Source: Roseisalinus antarcticus
GTDB taxonomy: Bacteria > Pseudomonadota > Alphaproteobacteria > Rhodobacterales > Rhodobacteraceae
Assembly (NCBI RefSeq): GCF_900172355.1
Contig: NZ_FWFZ01000012.1
Coordinates: 1-64,000 of the forward strand
DNA length: 64,000 nt
Direction of reading: 5' to 3'
Positions 42,201 to 52,700 of this stretch are shown one piece after another. Both the position numbers and the translations under genes were made by a program. The notes beneath the pieces were generated by a model. It saw only the letters and a program-made list of their open reading frames with translations. It did not search any database and was not told the origin of the DNA. The number at the start of each line of letters is the position of its first letter. Within the stretch, counting starts at the first letter, position 1.

Positions 42201-43711
42201 GCGAGGTCGATCTCCAGCGGGTTGGCCGCGGCGCCGATGGTGCCCGCCGCGCTCAGCTCGATCCGTGCAGCCTGGATGTCGCGGCCGCCGTTGGTGTCGG
42301 CATCGAGGATCGCGCCGCCGGTGCTTGTCACCCGCACCTGCCCACCGGATGACAGGTCCGAGACAATGACGTCGCCCGCACCCTCGATGACGATGTCGCC
42401 CTCGGCCGTCTCCACCCGGCTGCCGTCGGCCATCAGCACGGACGCTCCGGCCTCTGTCCGCAGCACGGACCGCCCGGTGCCGCCGCGCACCTGCACCAGG
42501 GCGGCGGCGCCCAGCGCCAGGTTGGCCACAGACCCGGTCCCCAGGTCGTCCCGCGCCGTCAGCACGATCTCTCCCAGCGCCGAGAGCACCTGGCCATCGA
42601 CCGAAAGCGACGCCGCGGTGACCGAGACCCCCTCCCGGCCCGAAAGGCGGACGCCGGCGGCAATCTCGGCGAGCGCCTGCACCGTCACAGCGACCTGGGC
42701 CAGGGCCGATTCCATGTTGCCGCGCAGCCGCATCGCGCCGCCCAGCAGGACAGTGATCCCGCCCTGCCCGGCCGAGGTGGCGCCGTCGAACGTGCCATCG
42801 CGACCCGCCGTCACCTCGATGCCGCCGTTCGATTGCAATTGGCCGGTCCCGGTGAGGGTGACATCGCGGGCGGCGCCGGCCTCGACACCGGAGCCGTTCC
42901 CCCGCACCACGCCCGAGATCACCAGGTCGCGCCCGGCCTCCAGAGTCGCGGCCCCCCGCAGCGCGGTGACGTCAAGCCGCCCGCCCAGCACGATGTCCCG
43001 TTGCGCCCGCAGGGCGACGTCGGCGCCGTAGGACAGGATCCGGCCGGTCGAGACGATGTCCTCGGCGGCCGTGACCTCCAGCAACCCGGAGGTGGCGATC
43101 AACCGGCCGGTGGACAGCAGCACCACGCTGCCCCCGCGCGAGGCCAGCGACAGGCCGGTCAGCGACGACAGGGTCACGCCGATCTCAAGATCGCCGAGCG
43201 CGTCGAGCACGTATTGCCCCGAGGAGGTGTCCAGCACGCTGCCTTCCAGCAGGGCCACGGTCTGCCCGCGCAGCAGGATGTCGCCCGCGGCGGTCCGCAC
43301 GGGGCCCGAAAGATCCAGCCGCCCGGCGCCTGCGTCCAGCGTCACCCCGCCGTTGCGCGACACGATCTCGACCCCACCGAGGACGGCGAGGCCGGTGCCG
43401 CCAAACAGCCGCAGGGTCGCGGTCTCGGAGGTCGTCGTCACCCCTTCGGCAACCGTCAGGGCGCCGGTGGTCGCGACGTCGATATCACCGCCGGCCGTCA
43501 GCCCGACCAGCGGGCTCGGGGCGCTTGCCGGGTCCAGCCCGATCCGCAGGTCGCCGGTGTTGCGGATGTGGATGCCGCCGCTTACCGCCGTGGCCTCCAG
43601 TGCCGCAACCATCGTGTCGAGCGGATCGGCCGCGGACCCGATCCCGGTGGCCGAGATCAGCACCAGCTCCGGCGTGGTGATGTTGAGCGCATCGCCGTTG
43701 CCGTCGATCAC
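36275..43711 (-). CDS. Giant protein, C-terminal segment: repeats, RTX block, acidic linker and C-terminal tail
   Basis: Last 2,478 codons of the giant gene in one frame, ending in DGTAESDWQVF and a stop at 36275. The first third (43.7-40 kb) has beta-helix-like repeats mixed with calcium-site stretches such as LRGGIGNDTFALDTF. From about 40.0 to 37.4 kb come RTX nonapeptide blocks (GGSGDDSLSGGAGADILQGD, GGAGNDALGGGSGTDALVGD). An acidic repeat linker follows, then a tail of about 250 residues with helices (YAEARRALEEALALWAPVID, IRAISEQFSRLLNRLGLLEL) that is not RTX. In type I substrates the RTX block precedes a C-terminal signal; this tail is longer and looks folded. Its frame equals that of the N-terminal segment, not the middle one. 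Confidence 0.88.
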   Translation of the reverse strand: MIDGNGDALNITTPELVLISATGIGSAADPLDTMVAALEATAVSGGIHIRNTGDLRIGLDPASAPSPLVGLTAGGDIDVATTGALTVAEGVTTTSETATLRLFGGTGLAVLGGVEIVSRNGGVTLDAGAGRLDLSGPVRTAAGDILLRGQTVALLEGSVLDTSSGQYVLDALGDLEIGVTLSSLTGLSLASRGGSVVLLSTGRLIATSGLLEVTAAEDIVSTGRILSYGADVALRAQRDIVLGGRLDVTALRGAATLEAGRDLVISGVVRGNGSGVEAGAARDVTLTGTGQLQSNGGIEVTAGRDGTFDGATSAGQGGITVLLGGAMRLRGNMESALAQVAVTVQALAEIAAGVRLSGREGVSVTAASLSVDGQVLSALGEIVLTARDDLGTGSVANLALGAAALVQVRGGTGRSVLRTEAGASVLMADGSRVETAEGDIVIEGAGDVIVSDLSSGGQVRVTSTGGAILDADTNGGRDIQAARIELSAAGTIGAAANPLEIDLAADAPLSTTGGMGVHLTELSGPLRIGSVTAAQGDISLAVVDAAGVQDTILLAEGGVVEATAGNLTLTAGDGLILEAGSRLTAQGRATLSADRDATDADPGVGAQVRLAGQILGASIVLRTGGDADTVVLDRPMLGGPMEVYTGAGADSVEVTRRAGAGTEMLIDGEDGGDTLRVTMAQGAGASLTRVRDSGGTGTDQLVVTGLDDAEGDRFLLRGAGAGGPAFVAALLDDGAVARVTHGAGIDALLVDTRGGNDEVVLDGTGVATRILLGEGADLARVGQVFQTPRDSAGFATTRTVRGLLSNGAEVATEIDGGEGDDRFELRHNTARLTLRGGIGNDTFALDTFETEAGPLLNGLVRIEAGTGDDRATLFGSAGADAFLVDGGTVTGAGRTVEATGLATLVLDAAEGDDRIYIDKTGDGIDALTVFGGLGSDRIDVGGDHADVIGASGATLSGTGRHDTQSLAASVHVLGGGGVGSLRTQPGAVTLPGETDALVPDGVVLGFDADLSAIFQQAEVDPDDLGDAVARLGLGGVAELAGQTFTVVEGDGTGLAWRIDEARPDGTLVLEVPQGRTGEAGVGSLFHIGPAAPALYADEAMSRDRLSIFDDMATASRSGRMAEGAGGTAVFGLGLGAGGLNFTEMEAVELLLGAGDDSFDVETTQRGALTAIHGGAGNDTITATGRQGDDLRTTRGGASVTAPGALVLFGDTTADGGPYAGGPAVAPGLARSGVQAGDDVVSADGMALSVVIFGGGGADVLTGGQAGDRILGGSGDDSLSGGAGADILQGDGGLNLDLAAGRAKIAVTASEIAGDAGDAPGTAGNDVLIGGTGQDILSGDFATVTQAPGQDLLAGTSGVVAITSIRLGAGGDDDLRGGAQADILIGGAGNDALGGGSGTDALVGDGASVELSGGLPVTIQSLDGPADGDDDMDGDLGDSFQIGGGGNDILRGASGTGAAVLLGDGGAIRIIGDRIEAGSADTPVAGTDLLVSGGGRDILIGGGGGDTAEAGGGADIVLGDDGRVVVEAGRPVTVEALRPATGGADSILGGAGDDLLLGGAGRDAIDAGAGRDLVTGDSASLTGTAETSPRFRTLVDGEIYDAALAPGAAGEVKVAAGARPDPSWSGTGAPVWAALLATGAGGSGITFHDAGGRADRIAGGAGDDMIFGQSGGDSIEGDGALTGTPVDAAHTADGTLTVQPSTEAATDGDDYIEGNGGSDVIFGNLGQDDIVGGSSSMFGRDTAARRPDGADLIFGGAGLRIARNDLGDSSLLAPGAALTDANPGGPLHAADADVILGDNGNIYRLVDGVTGAALTLGHDSYTSPDGPKIAARATELLDYTAGGTDADPAAQDTGAGDEIHGEGGDDILLGMAGSDVLFGGAQDDDLIGGWGNDWISGGSGIDGVLGDDGRIFTSRKTEGAPFQAGAAAAADVEGPEAAAGAEIYPVGALVKTVTLTPIPTGVVPDFADDLVFGGLGGDFLHGGPGDDAISGGEAPLLAAARLADGTVVRTGFAEPRNPGGLLAFGADPSRPETFLLFDPADPEGAITVDGQPFLLATEPAGSDGDDAIFGGPGNDWLVGGTGRNLIPDSGGSDAVLGKFVEEEPEEEPEDGENTDGENTDGENTDGENTDGENTDNGQSDGKNTDGENTDGDETDGKTPNDPEDRSDGKAPTGPTEDEAPTEDPPDDSEDGKQTDADPTDDGDDSEADDRVVVDATDQPDGNGGPTPTGPVLVVGPENPQVQRFLMDLFAGGSGPPASLNGLLPGGVSLLTGPGALQGGQSSGEDGRNWDDFLMYLRNISNNAGTAGPGYAEARRALEEALALWAPVIDLLEQRVLSALQVAIVALPGGQQVLWWGDVLFFDPSALDMSGVGEAAPVPALIRAISEQFSRLLNRLGLLELSRAEMIEQLQLTPAAMIRGGTTLPGQLTSLPAVLPAPTPTPDPDPAPVQAAERPAEDRADDGYTVYAEDGTAESDWQVF

Positions 43712-46700
43712 CGAAGGCGCCGATGGTGACCCGCCCGGCCAGCGCCTCGACCGTGCCCAGCGTCAGCGCACCCGCCACGTCGAGGTCGATCGGCCCGTTG
43801 CCGGCAGTGACGTTCTGGGCCGTGGTGGCGCCCCGCGCGGCGAGCCGGAGCTGGACCCCGGCGCTGACCGCGTCCAGCGTCCCGGCCTCGACCTCCAGGT
43901 AGGGGTTCAGCGCCCCGCCCATCGCCCCGACGGAGAAGTGCGAGACAAGCGACAGGCGCGACGCGACGATATTGGCGATGTCGTCATCGAAGGCGTCGAG
44001 GATCGAGCCATATATGGTCTCGAGCTGCGCCCGCTCCTCGGCAAAGACGAAATCCACCCGCAGGTCGCTGGGCTGCAGCCCGCCGAGGACGAATTGCGGT
44101 GTTTCCCGCACGAAGATATTGGTCGCCCGCGCCGAGAACGACTTCGGATCGAACAGATCGTCCAGAAGCTGGATCACCAGGGGCTGATCCTCGGTGCCGA
44201 TGTCCGACCCGTCCGCGGCCTCCAGCACGATGCCCCGGCCCATCACGGCCTTGCCGCCGCTGGCGTCGGTGGCCTGATAGATGTTGCCATCCCCCTTGAT
44301 CCGGACCTGCTCGAATCCGGTCACGTCGTCGATGTTGATGTCGGTCTCGGACCCCAGGAACACCGCGTCGTTGGCCAGCGCGTCGATCGTGCCGCCGGTC
44401 AGCTCGATATCGAGGTCCTGGCGCAGGGCGATGCGGATCGCGGCGGCGGTCGGGGAATCGTCGGCATAGGGGTTGCCGATCGCGGCGCCGCCGGCGTCGA
44501 GGAAAGTGAGGTCGTCGCGCTCGGCGGTGGACAGGGCCAGCAGCGCCGCGTCGCTGACGCTGCCATCGAGGATGCCGGCCAGCGCCACCGTGATCTCGCC
44601 CTGGCTGCGGCCGATATCGCCGCCCGCGTAGAGGGAAATGTTGGTGCCCACGATGTTGGGCGCCTCGATGGCGACGGTGGTGTCGGTCACGGTCTTGGTG
44701 AAAAGCGACCGCTGGAGCCTGTTCTCCAGCTCCGCCTCGGTCCAGGTGGCGCCGGTCACGAGAGAGTCGATCTCGGCCGCGTCGGCGGCATAGGCATAGT
44801 TGGGATCGTAGCGCGTGCCCAGCGCCTCGGCCAAAAGCCCGGCCGTCGGGTCGGCGGGGACCGCGTCGAGGGTGGAAAGCAGGGCGGTGCCCGACAGCTC
44901 CAGGTGCCGGGCCAGCCGCTCGACGGCCCGTTCGGTGCGCAGGGCCTCCAGCCGGCGCTGGGCCTCCGCCTCGGCGGTGCGCCCGTCGAAGGGGGCCGGG
45001 TCGCCGTCGCGCAGGGCCTGGACGATGGCCTCGGCCGCGTCCTCGAAATAGAGGCTGCGCAGGGCCTCGGCCTCGGTGTCGGGCAGGGCCAGGGTGACGG
45101 ACCCGCCCTCCAACGCCGCGATCTCCTCGGCGGTGAGGCCGAGCGCGGTCAGCCGGGCCGCCTGGTCCTCGGAAAAGGCGAAGCCGTCGGGGTCGGTCCC
45201 GCCCACGAAAAGCGCGCCGATGTCGAATTCGGAAACCGCGTGGCGGGCAAGCTGGAAGGACGAGACCGCCCGGAGCGCGGCGCCGTCGGCCCCGGCCGCA
45301 TCCACGTCGAAACGCAGCAGGTTGCGGCCGCCCAGCGCATCGTCGGCGGTGGTGGCGAGCGCGATCTCACGCGGGCCGAGGACGGCGACATAATAGGTCT
45401 GCCCGTCCTCCAGGCCGGTTCCCGCCGGATCATCCGGATCAGCCCAGACCGTGCCGCCAGCGGTGAACTGGACCGCGTCGCCGGTGGCGAAGTCGTGGTC
45501 GGCGGCAAGGGTGACGGTGCTTTGCAGCCGGGTCAGGCTGCCCGTCTCGCCGCCAAGCCCACCGAAGGTGACGCCGGAGCCTGCCACCGCGGTGACCATC
45601 TCCCCCGCGACCGGCGTCACGGCCAAGGTGGCGCCGTCCTCGATCACCGACAGGACGTTGACGCGCAGATCGTTGCCGCCGGACCCCGAGATGGTGATCG
45701 TCTCGCCCGGCAGCAGCCCGTCGAAGAACCCGGTGACCGGCACCGCCGCGCCCCCAGAGAGGTCGCTGACAGTGATCGTCTGGCGCGGCCCGTCGAAGCT
45801 GACCTGCAGGGCGGATGCGTCGAGCTCTCGCGTGCCGAACGCGGCGGAGAGGTCGACGAGGGTCTCGCCCGCCTCGGCCTCCGCGAGGCTGGTGGCCAGC
45901 GACAGGGTCGTGTCATCGACCCGCACCGCGAAATAGACAGCCGCGGGGTCGAGGATCGCGGCGGCGCCGCCACCGCCGGCCGCAAAGCGCAGGCGGTCGC
46001 CCGTGGCCAGGTCGTGGGCCGCTGTGAACACCAATTGCGTGGAGGCGAGCGGATTCAGCCGGCTGCGGTCGATCTCCAACGTGGCAAAGTCCGGGTCGGC
46101 CGCGTCGGACTGCACCCCGGCGATGTCCAGCCGGCCCGGGTCGAGGTCGAGCCCCGTGAGGCCCACACCCTGCAGGGCGTCCGCGCGGGTCAGCGCCAGC
46201 CGCAGCATGGTCTCGCCCACGTCGGTGGCATAATAGACCGTGCCGTCGGTCAGGCCGGTGATGTCCTCGCCGCCCTCGATCCGCCGGTAGATCAGCGCGT
46301 CGCCGGTGCGGTGCCCGTGCGCGAAGCCCAGGTCGATCACGCCGGTGGCCGGGTCCGCCGCGGCGGTCACCGCGCCGAAGACCGAGGGCCGCAGCTCGTA
46401 GCGCAGGGCCGCGGTGTCCAGGCCCGGGTCCGTGCCGGCCGACAATGCGAGGCGCCCGGTCCCGGCCAGCGCCTCGGCCCTTGTCGCTGCAAAGGCGACC
46501 TCGGTGGCGGATACGGCGATGGCATAGGCCAGCTGACCTTCGGCCAGACCGGTCAGGCGATGGCCGCCAAGGCCCGCGATCCGCACCGCCTCTCCGGTCG
46601 TGATCCGGTGCGGGATATTCAGCCGGTCGCCGGTCGCGGGGTCGATGCCGCCGAGATAGATCGTGTCGGCCGCCGCATCGACGGCCGCGCCGGCAAAGCC

Positions 46701-49700
46701 CACGGGCGGGGGCGCCACGGTCAGCCCGCGGCTTGCGGTCCAGTAGCTGCGGTAATCCTCGGTCCGCGCGTCGTCATGTGCGGTCACCGTGTTCTGTCCC
46801 GAGGTGCTGTCGGCCTCGTCCGCGACATCCTCGATCAGGTAGAGGTCGCCCCACAACGCGCCCTTCAGATCCTCGACCGCGCGGTCGTCGACCTGCTCGG
46901 AGAGGTTCGCGTCGTAAAGGTCGCCGCGGCTGTTCAGGCTGACGTCACCCAACCGCGAGCGGACCTCGATCACACCGGTGTCGCCGGTTTCCTCGCGGAT
47001 CACGATATTGCCGTCGGCGACCGCCGCCAGCCCGCCGGTCAGCCCGTTGATGCGGGTGCCGTCGCCGGTTTCGACGCGGATGGCCGAGACGGGCGCGTCG
47101 GCGAGCACGGGCCGGGCGGAGGCCGTAGCACCCGTCCGGAAATCGCCGATGCCGCCGATCCCGGCGTCCAGCGTCACCCGGTTGCCGGCGATCAGGCCGC
47201 CGGTCGTGCCGATATCGCCCTGCGACCGGATCCAGACATTGCCGTCGCCGGTGGTGGCCCGGTCCAGCATCACGCCGGTGCCGAGGAATTCCACCGCGAG
47301 ATCGCCGCTGTCGGTCACCAGGTCGACCGCCGCGCCGGCAACCTCGACCGGCCCCGGTGCGCCGCTGTCGACGGTCTGGCGCTCGCCCCGCGTGAGCTGC
47401 ACGCCCAGGGCCGGCACGTCGTCCCGCGCGATCCGGCCGCCGATCCCGGTTGCGGCCCGCAGGGTCAGGTTTTCGGTGCTGATGATGTCCTCGGGCGTTT
47501 CGGACAGGATCGCGCCTTCGGCGCTGGTGATATCGACCTCGCCCAGCGCAGTCTCGATCCGCCCCGCGACCGTCACGTCGCCGATGGACTCCACGTCGAC
47601 CAGCCCGGTGTCGTAGCCGGTGAACTCTATGTTGATCGGGTAGTCGGCCTTGACCGAGTGCCGGAAGAACCAGCTTTCGCCCACGGTCTCTACCCGTTTG
47701 AGGTAGTAGGTCGTCGTGCTGAAGATCCACCAGCCTTCGGTCTTCGAGTTGCGCTGTTCGACGACCGTCCTGTCGCTATCGCTGAGGATCGCCTGGAAAG
47801 TATAGCCGTCACGCACCAGATCCGCGCCGAGTGTGCCGTCGTCGGTATGGACATCGCCGACGCTCGCGTCGGGGTCGAGATACCTGATGTTCTCGGCCAG
47901 ATCGACCGAATAGAGCAGCCCGCCCAGCAGGCTGCCGAAGTCGTAATCGTCTGGGTCCGGGATCACGTCGGCGATCGAGAACACGATCTCGCCCTCGGGC
48001 TCCACCAGCCGATACGGGTTGTCGGGGGTTGGCCCCTGAACGTCGACGCTGACCTCGAAATCTTCCAGCTCGGAGACCGTGATGATATCGGCGAATGCCG
48101 TCTCCTTGACGTAGTTTGTCGTCGTCACGGTCGAGGTGCTGACCCCGGTGATCCAGCTGTACAATTGACCCGGGGTGGTCTGGAACCTGGTCTCCCGCCC
48201 GGTCGCATGTTGGGCGTCGTCACTCAGCACGCGGGTGACGAACCCGGGTTTGCCATTGGAATCCGTGGTTTGCTCAAGGATCGTGACGGTCTTGCGGATG
48301 TCGTTGCCGACCCGGGTGAAGGTCGTCGTGATCGGGCCGTCGTCATCGGCGGTGGCGGTCAGCCCGTCGAGGTCGACATTGCTGTTGTCGGTGATCTCGA
48401 TCCTGCCCTCGATGCCGGCCGCGCCGCCCTTGCCGGTGTTGATGTTGTTCAGGCGGGTGTCGTAGCGGGTCTTGTTGTCGATCCGGACGTGACCGAACCC
48501 GTCCACCGCGCGGATCGTCGCCAGGTCGTCGCGGCCACGCAGGACCTGGCCGGTGACCGGGTCGACGACCTCGGCATCCCCGGTGCTGATGATCTGACCC
48601 GACAGCGACACCAGGCCGCCGTCCACCGCGACGTTGTCCACCGCGATCTCGTGGCGGGCGATGTCGAGATAGGCTGCGATCCCCTCGATCGGCGAAATGT
48701 CCGTGGCACCGGGATCCAGCGTTGCGGCAAACTGCTTGCGGATGCTCTCGGCATCGGTGCCGCCGGTGTCGGCGCTGTCGACCAGCGGGATCGGGATGCG
48801 GAACGTGCGTTCTGCGAACTTGTTGAGGTAGCCATAGCGCGGCAGCATCTCGTCGGGAACGAGAATGCCGCCGGCGTTGTCCACCTCGTAGCTCAGAAGC
48901 TCGGCCACGATATCGGGATCCAGGCCCAGCTCGTCCAGGTCCTTCTCGGGCGGCAGGTCGGCCTCTCCGATCGGGTCGGTGACATTCCGGCCGGTGGCGC
49001 GGCGCTCGGCCTCGACAAGCTCGACGCGGCGCACGGTGTTGTATTGATACCAGGTGTACCAGGCATCGTAGTAGGGCTTCATCGCCGCCTCGACCGCGTC
49101 GTCGAACACCACCTCGCGGTCGGCGATCCCGCTCTGGATCGTGCCGTTCACGTTCAGGACCAGCGCGTCGATGAAGACATTGCCCCGCGCGAAAAGCGCA
49201 CCGCCCGCCTTCTTGGCATCCAGGTTGTAGTCCGAGGATCCGAGCACACTGCGCGGAGTCGTGGCGTCGTTGCCGTCCGTCGCGCGGTCCAGCGCCTCGT
49301 CGTTGATGAAGGTCCAGCTTCCGTCCCACTGGCCGCGCGGCTCCGAGATGTGGAAGAAGTTCTCGTCGCTCAGGATGAAGTCGAGGCCGCTCTGGATGTT
49401 GATGCTGCCGGCCGAGAGGTTGCCGCTGACGATGATCGAGCCGCCCGTCGTCAGGGCGAAGAAATCCGCGCTCAGCGCGTCGATCTGGCCGCGAATCTCC
49501 ATCGCCGGGGCGGGGGGCGGATTGCCCTCGGCATCCGTCCTCTCCGGATCGGTATCGAGGAAGGGCTCGTAGGTGTTCTGAACCGAGATCAGGCCGCCTT
49601 CGGTCTTCGTGGCGTCGATGAGCGTCAGGTTGACCGCACCGCCCGCCGCGCCGTTCTGCCGGATCACCGAGGCGTTGGTGTTGACGGAGGCCCCGTTCAG

Positions 49701-52700
49701 CAGGATGTGACCGCCGACGCCGAACGGGATCTCCATGTCGCCGACGATCAGGTAATAGGGGCTCTTGTTCTCGACCAGGATCGCCGCGTCGCCGGGGCTG
49801 TCGAGGGTGCCGGTGCCGGTGAGGCGGCCGGCCTCGATCTCGATGTCGCCCAGCTCGACACTGATGGCGGGCAGGATGATCTGGTCGATGACGTAATCCT
49901 CGATCACCGACTGGCCCTGCAGGATGCCCAGCCGGTCGGCCTGCTGCAGGATCACCCGGCGCTGGAACTCGAGCTTCTGGAAAGTCAGCGGGTTGATCGA
50001 ATGGGCCTGCTGCTGGGACTCGATCTCGGCGATGCGTCGGGCGAGGTCGGCCCCGAGGTTGGTGCGGATCACGGTCGGCGCATCGACGCCCGCGCTGCGC
50101 TCGACCTCGTCCAGCACCACCGCGGTATCCAGCGAGGTCAGCGTGTGCCGGTCCTCGGGCTGGTCCAGAAATGGGTTGCGCACCGTCTTCACGAACGCGA
50201 GGTCGGGGCCGTCCGGCGTTTCGCGCAGGGCCAGTTCTGTCGCCGAGACGACGCGCACGACGTAGGCCCGCGAGTTCGACAGCGTGTCCGTGGGGAAAAA
50301 GCCGATCTGCCCGGTCGGCGTGAAGTAGTCGATGAAGACCAGCGCCGGCGTGTCGCCCAGCGTCTTGTAGGCCACCCGCTCGCCGTCCGAGAATCCATGC
50401 GGGCTGTTGAACGAAATCACCGGAGAGCCCGCGCTGATCCCGGACGCCGAGGTGAACGGGACCGGCGGGGCGAGGTCCGCGAAATCCTGCGGCAGGTCGA
50501 TATCGTCCTGGATTGTTACGGTTTTCTGGTTGAGGAAGCTGGAGCGCACCGTGCCGTCGACCCGGACCTCGTCCACTGAACCGGAGCTGCTGGTGCCGGT
50601 CCTCTCTTCGAACGAGACATTTTCGGCGCCGAAGGCGTCGGCCACCCCGTTGACGAAATCCTCCGCCGCCTGGCGGTAGAGGTCGCGCGCGACCCCCAGC
50701 CCGGCGGCGTTCAGCGATCCCTTCAGCGAGGACAGGGCGACGTCGCCCACCGCCCGCACGACACCCTCGGCCCCGGAATTGCCCGCGCCGGAAACGACGA
50801 TCTCGTTCAGGCCGGCGATGACGGCGGCGGCGGTCGGCGAGGTCTCGATCGGAAAGGCCGTCTTGTTGAAAAGGTCGGTGTTCGCCTTGGCGGTGACGCG
50901 GTTGCGCAGGCCCGACGTGTCGCGGCCCGCGTAGAGTGCCACGTCGCTTCCGCCGCTGACCAGCGCCCCGTCGCCCACGGTGACGCGGTTGGTGAAATCG
51001 ACATCGGCGCGGCTCTTGCCCTGCGCGGCGCCGGCGCCGCCATAGGTCTTGGCGGCGGCATTGGCCGAGACGTCGGCGTCGCTGCGCGCACCGATCCTTA
51101 TCCCGCCGTAGTTCGTGGCGACGCTTGCACCGACGATCCGGATCTCGCCCAGCATCTCCAGGTCGATCCCGGATTCCGACCGCGCGACAGAGATCGCCCC
51201 GCCGGAATCGAGCGAGGCGGCATCGCGCAGGTCCGCCTCGTTGAGAACGTCGATGCGCAGGGTGCCGGGCGCCGCCTTGGTATCGTTCAGATAAAGCGTG
51301 TGGCGGTCCGCGCCCGTTGCCGCCGAGGCCGCGCCGATCGACACCCCCGTTTCGTGCTCGACGATGACCCGGCTGCGCGTCGCCGGAAGGTCGACGATCC
51401 CGCCCGAGCCGGAGCGCACCGACTGGCCCGCAGCCGTGCGCAAGCTGCGGTTGACCGCGTCGATGCCGATGCTCCGGGCGGCGGTCACCGCGGCGCCGCT
51501 GGCGATCGCCAGCGTGACCAGCGGCGAGACCCGCGACGTGGTAAAAGCGCCAGACTTGCCGACGACGGCGGCGCTGACGCTGTCGGCATTGGTGTCGAAG
51601 CTCGTCTCCTGCTCGGAGCGCAGCGAGATGTCGCGGACGGTGATCTCGGCCCTGCCGATGTCGATCCCGGTGCGGGACTCGATGATGGCGGTCGCGTTGG
51701 CCGCCGCGCCGGCAATGACGCCGCCGCTGCCTGCCCTCGCGCGGGTGCGCGTGTCTTCGACGGCGTCGGCGACCGCAACGAATGCCCCGCCGGCCTCGAT
51801 CAGCACGGCGTCGCCGATCCGCACCACGGTCTCGTTGGCGATGGCGCTGGTCGCCGGATTGGCCCCTGCCGCGATCAGTCCGCCGACTTTGCCGCTGGCC
51901 TCACCCTGGGTGGAGAGGTCCGAGCGCGCCACGACCGTGACGTTTCCGGTCACGCCGGTCACCTCGACCCCGGCGAAAACCTCTGCCGCGACCTCTGCGG
52001 CCGAAGTGACCTCGGTCAGGGTCGCGTTCACCCCGATCAGCCCGCCCGACGCGCCGGTGGACAGGGCGTCCGCGGACCATTCTCCCGCCCCCGGCAGCCG
52101 CGTCTCGGCCAGGACCGAGACAGATCCGGCGCCGAGGATCTTCGTGTTCGCGCCGAGATAGGCGCTGACCACGGGCGTCAGCGTGATTTCCGACAGCTGG
52201 ACGCCAACCCCCAGCCCCGCGCCCACGGCGAACCCTTCGGACCGGGCAAGCGCGGTGGGCGTGGCGATGGCGCGAACGGTGAGGGCGCCTCCGACCGATA
52301 TGGTGCGCTGGGATGCAGCTTCGCCCGGGCCGGCGCCGATGAAGGCGAGCGTGCGGGACAGGATAGTGGCCTTCGCCTCGGCCCCCGAGCCGGAAACGAT
52401 GCCGCCCGCCGCGGCGAAGGGCGTGGCGATGGCGGTGTCCCGGCTCTCGGCCTCGATCAGCAGCGCCCCCGCGGTGACAGAGCCCGAGGTCCACGCCTGG
52501 GTGGTGCCGCCGCTTGTCGCGTAGGACAACGAGGCGCCGACCGACAGGCCGCCGATGGCAAGGCCGAAGGATTTGGCGCGGGCGGTGTGGTCCGCCAAGG
52601 CGCGGATCGTGACGGTGCCGTCCGTCTCGTCGTCCAGCGCCGAGAAGAAGCCGGCGAGCGCGTTGCCCGACGCATCGAGTGCGGTCAGTGTCGCGGTGCC

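Noticed and set aside
43056-50579. A 2,507-codon plus-strand open frame opposite the giant gene
   Set aside because: Its product is Arg/Gly/Asp/Val-rich with no domains, and the opposite strand has clear repeat-protein coding. Long antisense frames are expected where GC-rich codons exclude stops.
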